A stretch of 64,000 bases of DNA from an uncultured Alphaproteobacteria bacterium (lineage in GTDB: Bacteria; Pseudomonadota; Alphaproteobacteria; Micavibrionales; Micavibrionaceae), in the NCBI GenBank assembly GCA_937923625.1, contig CALDTV010000016.1, forward strand, positions 99,791-163,790, given 5' to 3'. The stretch's first letter is position 1. The number at the start of each line of letters is the position of its first letter. Positions 53,530 to 61,492 of the stretch are shown here, in pieces. The notes below the pieces were generated by a model. It saw only the letters and a program-made list of their open reading frames with translations, was not told the origin of the DNA and made no database searches. Made by a program: the position numbers and the translations under genes.

Positions 53530-53625
53530 TTCTTTTCTCCTTTAGGTTTTATTGATCGATAATGACCATTTAAAGGAAGAATTATTTTTATATAAAAATA
53601 ACGTACTTTATGTTACTTTTTGAAA

Positions 53626-54375
53626 ATGATGAAAAAAGCTAAGAACTATCTTATTGACTTAGGCCTTAAAGAAAATGACGCCGATGTTTATTTGAGCTGT
53701 CTGCAGAAACCAATGGGATTATATGTCCACGAAATTGCCAGCGTTACGGATATAAAGCGTAGTTCAATTGATCTTATATTGTCCCGCCTCAGAAAACAGG
53801 GATACATAACCCGCCATAAGCAAGGCGCTAGATGGATTTATTGTGCTGAGCCATTAGAAAAACTTAGTCACAAAATAGAAGAAAAAGTTAAAGATTTTAA
53901 AACATTTATTCCGTCGTTCTTAGAATTGTTGGATAACAGCAACACGCCCAATGTTCGTTTTTATGAAGGTGAAAAAGGCATCTCTTCAATATTTGATGAT
54001 GTTTTAATGACGTGCGGAAGACTAGATTCAACGAACAATGAGCTACTTATAATATCCTCTGGTCGCGATCTGATAAAACTTCTACCAGATCATCAAAACA
54101 GGTTTATTCAAAAACGTATCCGAAAAGGAATCCCTGTAAAAATATTAGCCCCTGAGAATAATATTACGCAGCGACTTTACAGCACCTCAAAAAGACATAT
54201 TCGTCAGACTAAGTTTTTTTCAGAAGCCTATTATCCCTTCCAAATTGAAATAGACATTTATGGAGATAAAGTTGCGATGATTTCTTTTTCTGATCCAGGA
54301 ATAATGGGAACAGTCATCGAAAATAAAGCTATCGCAAATTCATTACGGTCTTTATTCAGAATGTTATGGACTTAA
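53626..54375 (+). CDS. TrmB-family transcriptional regulator
   Basis: About 249 residues from ATG 53626 (or 53629). Winged helix residues 1-80 (AKNYLIDLGLKENDADVYLSCLQKPMGLYVHEIASVTDIKRSSIDLILSRLRKQGYITRHKQGARWIYC), then a coiled helix and a C-terminal PLD-like regulatory domain (NVRFYEGEKGISSIFDDVL, LLIISSGRDLIKLL, DIYGDKVAMISFSDP). TrmB-type proteins are best known as sugar regulators in archaea. The domain order is the standard one. It lies upstream of the IS fragment, separated from other genes. Confidence 0.8.
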   Translation: MMKKAKNYLIDLGLKENDADVYLSCLQKPMGLYVHEIASVTDIKRSSIDLILSRLRKQGYITRHKQGARWIYCAEPLEKLSHKIEEKVKDFKTFIPSFLELLDNSNTPNVRFYEGEKGISSIFDDVLMTCGRLDSTNNELLIISSGRDLIKLLPDHQNRFIQKRIRKGIPVKILAPENNITQRLYSTSKRHIRQTKFFSEAYYPFQIEIDIYGDKVAMISFSDPGIMGTVIENKAIANSLRSLFRMLWT

Positions 54376-54420
54376 ATAAATAGATAACTCTCTAATAATA
54401 TGAACGTACGCGCTCTGTGA

Positions 54421-54448
54421 GGTCTTGTCAGATTAATCTGACAAGACC
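54421..54448. repeat. 28-bp perfect palindrome formed by IS6-type ends
   Basis: GGTCTTGTCAGATT followed by its own reverse complement. It equals two IS6-type terminal repeats (compare GGTGTCGTCAGATTAA at 60464) placed head to head, a typical deletion scar. It also could fold as a terminator for the TrmB gene, but no T-run follows. Confidence 0.75.
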
Positions 54449-54572
54449 GTTTCATGGCAAATATTGATACCGCGTTCATGCAAAATATCCTCAACTTGGC
54501 GCAAACTAAGCGGGTACCGAACGTAATACATGACAGCTAATTTTATGATTTCGGGGCAGGTTTCAATCAAAA
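54449..54572 (-). pseudogene. IS6-type transposase fragment
   Basis: On the minus strand the frame reads ETCPEIIKLAVMYYVRYPLS, then LRQVEDILHERGINICHETV and stops in the palindrome. This matches residues near the N-terminus of the intact transposase at 60512 (PEIIKLAVMYYVRYPLSLRQVEDILHDRGIDVCHETI) with few changes. About 41 codons remain, with neither start nor catalytic residues. Confidence 0.85.
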
Positions 54573-54579
54573 TACTATG

Positions 54580-57500
54580 TTATGCACGAAGTTTTAACGG
54601 TGCGCTTGATTGAGTACTATTGGCAATTTCTAGCTCTTCAAAAGCTTCCGCGAACCATTTAGCTTTTACAGGGGTAAACGAATCAATATCAAATACTTCT
54701 ATGTTGTTTAATATTGGGATAACATTGTTGCGCTCAATTGTAACACTCTTATTTTTTGCAAAGGCGGTTGACGCCGATTCAATTTGCCCCGCATCAACAC
54801 CGTTTGAAACCATTTTTTCTAATATTCCCGCCTTAATCTGTGGAGAAATATTATTGAGGACTTCTAGGCCGGGCATAATTTCCTGAATATCAGATGCATC
54901 AAGAACCGCTACAAAATCACCCAATGCGAGTAAACTTTTTTTAACCTCAACAAGATATTGCGTGTCTTGACCATCGGTGTAAAGTTGATCAATTTTTTTA
55001 GCTATACTCGTGCTGAAAGCTGTTAAATAATCTGTTCCTGAAAGGTTTGACTGGATCGTATCAAAAATCACATGCCCTAATAATCTTTGCTCTTCATGGG
55101 TTGGGTCTGTTAACGCCATAGCGCCTGTATCATAGATACCTATTTTATTGATTAGGGGATCAACAGATAATTGTGCGCCATGCTTATCATGATCGAATTT
55201 TCCTCCTAATAAAATATTGCTCATTTCAAAGACAATGTATCCTTTTGCAATGTGTTTTTTATAAGTGATTTGGACAGCAGTTTCCTCTGGTAAATTGTTA
55301 AAAGTTTCACCCTGTGCTCTTTCTAAAATCATCCAATTTTTGCCTCTGGCTTTCCAATCCATCACCTGTAATTTAAATTTCTCTGGCCCGCTTGTGATTG
55401 TGACACCGTTATAAATTTCTTGTGCTGATTCATACTGCTGCTGGCCAATATCATGATCTGTCTCAATATGTGACATCCTCGCCGCTTGTTTGACCATTTC
55501 CTGAACGGATGCTGTGAGTTCCTTATAATCAAGATCAGATATAGCATCTTTTTCTTTTAAATCATTCACCGTCTCACTGATGACGCGGAACCCCTTATTG
55601 GCTTTTTCTCTTGCTTCTGGGCGAAGTATTCTAAGGACATCATCACCAACGGCGATGACGGTGTAATAAGAAGCAGAACCTAAAATCTTACCCATATATT
55701 TGTTTTTCCAAAATTTTTCTGGAATATTTTCGTTCTTAATCCATTGATACGTTGTCCATCGGGCGGGCATATCTGCGGTATTTTTTAACCCTTGCAATTT
55801 TTGACGGATTTTTACTGGCGTGCCCGGGTGGGAGGCAATGGCCTGCCCCAATTTTATTTCTGCTGGCCCCATGTTTTCTAAGAATAATTTCAATGCTTTT
55901 CCTACATTCCCCGCATCTTCGCCTATATTACGATTGGCAACCATCATGGCGGAGAGAATAAGTTCACGTTCATAATCGCTTCGTGATTTGATATAAGAAT
56001 GCATAATGTCTTGAGCATATAGCGCTTCAACGGAGCTATCATTAGGATCAATGATGGTGTCCATCACCACGTCAAAGACTTGTTCCCATGACTGTCGCGG
56101 GTTAGGCGCATTTTGATTATCTTGTTTCACAACAGCGCTTTTGAGGATTCTTGCAATAATCACTGCTCGAGCTTCAAGTGGCACTGACCAGAAATTATCA
56201 TAAAGTATTTTACAATTTAATGGTTCTATTTCTTGTAAAACTTTATTCATATATTCTTGTTGATCATGACCTTTAAATCTACCTCGAACCTTTTTCCCAA
56301 TCGACTGGCTAAAGCTCTCGCAATCTTTATTCTCCCCTTTTGAATTAAAAAACTTAACGAACGCCCTTGCACTATCAGCATTACGGTCCATTTCGGAAGT
56401 GAGAGAGTCAACGCCAACACCGTACAAATAACTTGCTGCCAAATCATCTGCGGAGAGGTTCAGACGGCAGCTTTTATAAAGCATATCCGATGCCTTTTCC
56501 TGAGAAATAATTGTATCTGATATTTTTCTTAATAATTGATACTTATCCGCCTGTGACATCTTTTTGGATAAAAGACTATCATGTGTCACGGCTTTATTAT
56601 CATTATCCCAGCTATTATTCTGACCGCCTTCAAGCGCTTTGATATAGACAGCCAGCTTGTGTTGATATTTTTCCGTGCCGTCATCAAGACCAATTTTTGC
56701 GTGCAAATCATGTGCATATATATCAAATAACCGTTCTCGCGTCTCCGGAAAGGGGGAGCGTAATTTACGGTCCAATAAAATATGAAGGCATTCATTTTTT
56801 TGTCGACCTGCCGGTAGGGCGTCGACTTTATCCAACAATTGGTTCAATGTTTTATCTTCTAATTCAACATCGTCTATAAATGTGTTTTTGGCAAAAACAA
56901 AAGCCTTCACATGATCCAATGCATTATCAGGCCAAAATCTATCAACTGTTGAGTCATTAGATATTTTTTGAAATATTTTTTCTTTTTTGGTTAAATCATT
57001 CAAAAAATCCGTTCGTGTCTGGTTGCCTGAATAGTTACTATCCTCGCCATGATAAAATAAATAAAGTTTGATAAACTTATCCAGCGAATTACCTTGGCTT
57101 AAAATTTGATGTAATGACCTTCTGATTAATCCCCTGATGTTTTTATCAATAAGGTTTAAGAATTTTTTATTTCTAATCTTAACTATATTTTCTGACTCTA
57201 TACCGTTGTTAGGGAAAATATATTCTACAGCTTGCGAGAAAATCGACTTCATACGACCATAAGTGCGCGTCCAAAGACTTTGTTTAGGTTTGTCTTTCAC
57301 CCGATTAGAACCGTGGTAAAGATCACGATCTTTTTTTCCTTCCTCTCCTATCAAGGCAAACATTTGATTCCGAAATTCAACCAAAGCATCAATGGTTTGA
57401 ATTCGCACGCGCGGTGTTTGACCAGAATAGTTGGGCTGGTAATTGATAGCCCTCGCTATGGATTGCATCACACTATTTTGTGTAATGATATTTGTATAAT

Positions 57501-60369
57501 TTTCAAAACGCTGTGATTTCTTCTTATCATTATGACCATATCCATCCGGTTCGGGTGCTTCTATACGTTTTAAGGTGGTGCATAATTTTAAAATATTATA
57601 CTCGCGTGATGTCTGCAAATATTGAAAAAGGTCAAAGGAATGAAGTTGCCATTTATATACTGCGCGGCGAAAGCCTTCCTTTACATTGCTATCGTAAAAC
57701 GCCTCTAAGGCTTGTTTGGATTTAGCGGTTTGGTATCCAATATTTTTGGCCACAACAGTCATCATATTCGTCAGGGTATTATCTCCCGATAAAATGTTTT
57801 TTTGTTGCCTGTCAAGAATATCAAAATAGTCACAATATTGTTCGTAATCAGCTACATTGAATAACCTGACGAAGATTCCTTTTTCATCCCTAACAACATA
57901 TTCAGCCAAAATATTTTTTTGTTCTTCCGTTAGATTATTCATATGATACCATCGTGAATTAGTCCCTAGCGCACTGCAAAAAACATTGTAAATAACCGTT
58001 TTTAACTCCTCCTCTTTTGCTTCATAAAACTGTTTTTCATGTTCTCTACGTTTTTTCTTCTCTAAAATTTCTTCGCGTCCTTCTTCACCCTCTAATGCCT
58101 TTGAGTATTCTCTCAAAGAGTTAATTTCAGCATCTAAGACAGTGAAACGCGATTGCGTATCATCCCACAGATCAAGGGCTTTTTTAGCCGCAGAAAAAAT
58201 TGCATCAAATAATTTTTGTTGCTGCGTATTTTTCCTATCAATAGCTTGACCTTGAAAATTATCACCAAAATGTTTTTGAAAAATGGGATTGTCAAAATTG
58301 AACAACTCATCTTTTATGTCCAATCGTCCGCGATCATCTACACAAAGTAAAGGATTATCTTTTTTATACTGCGCCGAAATCATTTGAAGGGCATTATTAT
58401 TGCGATATTCTTCGCCTTTTTCGTTATTGGGCAAGGCATTGAACAATCCAATTAAATCGTAAATTCCTTTATTTGCTTTTGCGTACCTACCAAAATGCGC
58501 CGATGCTGTTTCATCTGGATCATAAAATTTACCCGAAAAATTTGCCCCTTGTTTACATGCCGCATCTATAAACGAATTTTCTTGGTCGTAGTAATCACGG
58601 ATATAGCCATAGACCTGCAAAACTTGCTCTTGTTTTAGAAAAAAATCAATTTCGTAATCGGGGACCGTACCGCTTGAAACAACGCCCTCCTCATTTATGC
58701 AATAATGAGTACCGTGGCTTTTTATATAACCAATTTCATGCGTTAACCTATAATCATGGATACCATCATCGTCTAATAAACTAGCTATACGTTCTTTATG
58801 TTCCGCGCTTGCGGCAGCAAATGACGTTATATGATGCCATGGGACAACTTGACCAGGTTTTATGCTGCCTGAACCAAAAATTGTCTTTGCTTCAGACAAC
58901 TCTTCCCCGTCAAATCCATGCTGACTGCCCCGCATGGTCGATAAATTATCAAATTTTTTCCACCCTCGCTTATAACCATAGGACGTTTTTTGTATTTCTG
59001 TAAAAATACCTAACACCGTCTCAAATTCATCGGCGGCAGTTGTAAATTCTTCTGCCGTTTTCGCGCTTCTGATTTTTTCCTTTGCCGCTTCAATATCAAC
59101 AACAACTTCTGGTTTTTTTACCCTATGCTTGCGCTCATCTTCTCTTCGTTTATAATGGGGAATATTATGCCCCAATAAAACATAGAAATAGCTGTATAAA
59201 ATACTTGCCGCATCCAAGTAATTAACGTCTTTATCCGCTGGATACCCATGCGCGCTAATATGACGATATGCTTCATTTTGCAGATAAATAAGTAAATCTT
59301 GACCGTTAATTTCCGCGGACCTGCCCGCTTTTTTTAGTCTCCTGGCCTCATCATTTTCTTGAATAAGATCATAAGCCATCGTTGCAATTTTTTGCTGGTA
59401 CTTTTTTTCTAAAGTTCTACCCGCAAAGCAGTCTTCATATTTTTTATCAATGAGTTTCTGAATGTCGTGCAGGGCAGAACGCGTTTCATAATCATCCTCG
59501 TCAACGCCATCCCCAATCAGCTTCGCCATTTGGTTTTGTAAATCTTTCCTAGGATTAGATTGAACGGCAAGACCATCAATCGCATCAATTAAGATCTTTA
59601 ATTTTCCAACTAGTTTTCGCTGTTCGTAATCACGTTCATTTAAAAAAATATCTACAGGATCGCTATATGCCGCATCAAAAACGGTTTTATCCAATGATGT
59701 AGGCAATCTATCATCAATTAAGTGTGATAATCGGGTTAAAGAAGCCTCTAACGCTGACCGCCTGTTGCGGGCCGTCATATGTACATCCAAAATTTCCGAC
59801 CAATGAATGGCACTTTTATCTTCATCTGACCATGAGTGAGAATAACGTTGCTTTTCTTGGTCTTTTGCGTAAGCCGTGAGTTTATCCATAAACACCAAGG
59901 CTTGCTTCGGATCGCCAGCAGCGTCATAGACCAAATCAACCGCGTGTAAATCTGATATCGTTTCTTCAGCGCCCGAATTACGTTTGCTACCATGTTCGTT
60001 TAAGATTATGTGCGTTAATTCGTGACTTAAAACATAATCAAATTCATCTTGGTTATCGACCATGTCAATCAACCCACGCGTGACGCACACAACATGCGTT
60101 CCTATGGGGTTATTCGTAAAAATAACATTGCGTTCACGGTCATACTCGGGTTTATCGTGCAGTTCCAATTTAGGCATAAAAAAAGCATTAGGTTCACCAG
60201 AATCCGACAAAACAAAGGTGATAGGGGTTTCATCAAAATCAATGTAACGCCCAGCCAACAATTTTGCGCGGGAGAGCAAAAAATTGTTCGCTTTTTGACC
60301 AGATGGGGAATCAGGATCAATAATCCTATACTTCACCAACAAGTCTTGTTCTATTCGTACCGTATTCAT
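54580..60369 (-). CDS. giant protein: M48-like metalloprotease domain plus degenerate ABC1/AarF-like kinase domain
   Basis: 1929 residues, no signal peptide or membrane helix seen. N-terminus 1-200 has VLSHELTHIILNEHGSKRNSGAEETISDLHAVDLVYDAAG: zinc motif HELTH (His116-His120) with the downstream Glu/Asp (EETISD) of M48 peptidases. Residues about 200-1500 are helical and unfamiliar. Residues 1560-1760 follow ABC1/AarF: GSASYYTVIAVGDDVLRILRPEA, then GGKFDHDKHGAQLSVDPLINKIGIYDTGAM, in place of H-x-D-x-H-P-G-N ... D-F-G; the Asn is lost and the Lys is Arg, so kinase activity is doubtful. The gene is bracketed by IS6-type sequences. An effector or toxin is plausible, not shown. Confidence 0.7.
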   Translation of the reverse strand: MNTVRIEQDLLVKYRIIDPDSPSGQKANNFLLSRAKLLAGRYIDFDETPITFVLSDSGEPNAFFMPKLELHDKPEYDRERNVIFTNNPIGTHVVCVTRGLIDMVDNQDEFDYVLSHELTHIILNEHGSKRNSGAEETISDLHAVDLVYDAAGDPKQALVFMDKLTAYAKDQEKQRYSHSWSDEDKSAIHWSEILDVHMTARNRRSALEASLTRLSHLIDDRLPTSLDKTVFDAAYSDPVDIFLNERDYEQRKLVGKLKILIDAIDGLAVQSNPRKDLQNQMAKLIGDGVDEDDYETRSALHDIQKLIDKKYEDCFAGRTLEKKYQQKIATMAYDLIQENDEARRLKKAGRSAEINGQDLLIYLQNEAYRHISAHGYPADKDVNYLDAASILYSYFYVLLGHNIPHYKRREDERKHRVKKPEVVVDIEAAKEKIRSAKTAEEFTTAADEFETVLGIFTEIQKTSYGYKRGWKKFDNLSTMRGSQHGFDGEELSEAKTIFGSGSIKPGQVVPWHHITSFAAASAEHKERIASLLDDDGIHDYRLTHEIGYIKSHGTHYCINEEGVVSSGTVPDYEIDFFLKQEQVLQVYGYIRDYYDQENSFIDAACKQGANFSGKFYDPDETASAHFGRYAKANKGIYDLIGLFNALPNNEKGEEYRNNNALQMISAQYKKDNPLLCVDDRGRLDIKDELFNFDNPIFQKHFGDNFQGQAIDRKNTQQQKLFDAIFSAAKKALDLWDDTQSRFTVLDAEINSLREYSKALEGEEGREEILEKKKRREHEKQFYEAKEEELKTVIYNVFCSALGTNSRWYHMNNLTEEQKNILAEYVVRDEKGIFVRLFNVADYEQYCDYFDILDRQQKNILSGDNTLTNMMTVVAKNIGYQTAKSKQALEAFYDSNVKEGFRRAVYKWQLHSFDLFQYLQTSREYNILKLCTTLKRIEAPEPDGYGHNDKKKSQRFENYTNIITQNSVMQSIARAINYQPNYSGQTPRVRIQTIDALVEFRNQMFALIGEEGKKDRDLYHGSNRVKDKPKQSLWTRTYGRMKSIFSQAVEYIFPNNGIESENIVKIRNKKFLNLIDKNIRGLIRRSLHQILSQGNSLDKFIKLYLFYHGEDSNYSGNQTRTDFLNDLTKKEKIFQKISNDSTVDRFWPDNALDHVKAFVFAKNTFIDDVELEDKTLNQLLDKVDALPAGRQKNECLHILLDRKLRSPFPETRERLFDIYAHDLHAKIGLDDGTEKYQHKLAVYIKALEGGQNNSWDNDNKAVTHDSLLSKKMSQADKYQLLRKISDTIISQEKASDMLYKSCRLNLSADDLAASYLYGVGVDSLTSEMDRNADSARAFVKFFNSKGENKDCESFSQSIGKKVRGRFKGHDQQEYMNKVLQEIEPLNCKILYDNFWSVPLEARAVIIARILKSAVVKQDNQNAPNPRQSWEQVFDVVMDTIIDPNDSSVEALYAQDIMHSYIKSRSDYERELILSAMMVANRNIGEDAGNVGKALKLFLENMGPAEIKLGQAIASHPGTPVKIRQKLQGLKNTADMPARWTTYQWIKNENIPEKFWKNKYMGKILGSASYYTVIAVGDDVLRILRPEAREKANKGFRVISETVNDLKEKDAISDLDYKELTASVQEMVKQAARMSHIETDHDIGQQQYESAQEIYNGVTITSGPEKFKLQVMDWKARGKNWMILERAQGETFNNLPEETAVQITYKKHIAKGYIVFEMSNILLGGKFDHDKHGAQLSVDPLINKIGIYDTGAMALTDPTHEEQRLLGHVIFDTIQSNLSGTDYLTAFSTSIAKKIDQLYTDGQDTQYLVEVKKSLLALGDFVAVLDASDIQEIMPGLEVLNNISPQIKAGILEKMVSNGVDAGQIESASTAFAKNKSVTIERNNVIPILNNIEVFDIDSFTPVKAKWFAEAFEELEIANSTQSSAPLKLRA

Positions 60370-60463
60370 GTGTTTTTAACGCTATTTTTTAATGACATAA
60401 TTGTTATACTAATATGGAAATAAAATCAATGCCTTAATATGACGAATATTGATGCCACGGGTC

Positions 60464-61264
60464 GGTGTCGTCAGATTAAAACACCATATTAATAAATTCA
60501 CTGTAAAATCAGTGAATGAGCAAAAAAATCCATTTAAATATTATAAAACTAGTCCAGAAATCATAAAATTAGCTGTCATGTATTACGTGCGTTATCCTCT
60601 GAGTTTACGCCAAGTAGAAGATATTCTGCACGACCGTGGAATTGATGTTTGCCATGAAACTATTCGGTATTGGTGGAATAATTTCGGTACTAGGTTTGCT
60701 AAAGATATTAAGAAAAAGGCTCCTTACTCTCCATCAAATTGGCGATGGCACATCGATGAAGTGTTTGTAAAAATCAATGGGAAACTCCATTATTTATGGC
60801 GCGCGGTTGACCAAGAAGGAACAATTTTAGATTGTGTTGTTACGAAGAAAAGAGACAAGAAAGCAGCCAAAAAAGTTTTAAAGAAACTGGTTAAAAGCTA
60901 CGGAAAACCTCATGAAATTGTAACCGATAAGTTAAAATCATACCGCGCTGCGTTAACAATACTCAATATGGAGCACCTTCAAAACACGACGCAGTATCAT
61001 AATAATCAGGTAGAAAATTCACATCTTCATTTTCGACGGCGAGAGAAGGGGATGAATAAGTTTCGATTGATGCGATCGCTACAGAAATTTACTTCTATTC
61101 AAGCTTCTTTCCTCAACCATTTTAATCACCAACGTCATTTAGAAACTAGATCAACATTTAAGAATTTACGTCAAAATTCGTTAGATATTTGGCAGGATAT
61201 TTGTGTAAAATAGATTTGTAGCTTCAAACTTTTGGAGAATAGTTCGGGTTAGTCTGACAACACC
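60464..61264 (+). mobile_element. complete IS6-type insertion sequence
   Basis: 801 bp. Left end GGTGTCGTCAGATTAA (60464-60479), right end TTAGTCTGACAACACC (61249-61264), which is GGTGTTGTCAGACTAA in reverse: inverted repeats with two mismatches. It holds one transposase. The flanking 8-mers CACGGGTC and GCTAACTT do not match, so the element has lost its target duplication or arose from recombination, which fits the second IS6-type scar at 54421. Left flank 60440-60460 resembles the 54470 scar. Confidence 0.85.
60512..61213 (+). CDS. IS6-family transposase
   Basis: 233 residues from GTG 60512; earlier in-frame codons lie outside the left terminal repeat. HTH-like N-terminus (PEIIKLAVMYYVRYPLSLRQVEDILHDRGIDVCHETIRYWWNNFG) then the DDE domain: WHIDEVFVKINGKLHYLWRAVD (first Asp), EIVTDKLKSYRAAL (second Asp), NQVENSHLHFRRREKGMNKFR (Glu in the RRRE block). 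Length and motifs are those of IS6/IS26-like transposases, which make cointegrates. Appears intact. Confidence 0.95.
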   Translation: MNEQKNPFKYYKTSPEIIKLAVMYYVRYPLSLRQVEDILHDRGIDVCHETIRYWWNNFGTRFAKDIKKKAPYSPSNWRWHIDEVFVKINGKLHYLWRAVDQEGTILDCVVTKKRDKKAAKKVLKKLVKSYGKPHEIVTDKLKSYRAALTILNMEHLQNTTQYHNNQVENSHLHFRRREKGMNKFRLMRSLQKFTSIQASFLNHFNHQRHLETRSTFKNLRQNSLDIWQDICVK

Positions 61265-61415
61265 GCTAACTTTAATACCTGTCATGGATTATCTCTAAAA
61301 GTACGGGTTCGTGTCCCCCTACATGCAAAAAACTAAAATTTTAGATAATTACTCATATTTTTACATGTATTCTTTATAAATCAATAACTTACCAGATTTT
61401 CATCCTGATCCCCGC

Positions 61416-61430
61416 TTAATTTCTCTTTAA
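61416..61430. promoter_or_regulatory. CtrA-type box upstream of the adhesin
   Basis: TTAATTTCTCTTTAA, a perfect TTAA-N7-TTAA, 63 bases before the adhesin start. In AT-rich DNA such matches also arise by chance, so this needs a test; CtrA often controls surface genes in alphaproteobacteria. Confidence 0.35.
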
Positions 61431-61492
61431 CGTAATTTATGTTAAAATATATATGGTAGGATTTATAAAAATATAAGCTCTTAAGGAGTACT

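Noticed and set aside
60449..60511. Upstream start of the IS6 transposase
   Set aside because: The codons lie outside or inside the terminal repeat; the IS boundary begins at 60464 and family proteins begin near the GTG at 60512.
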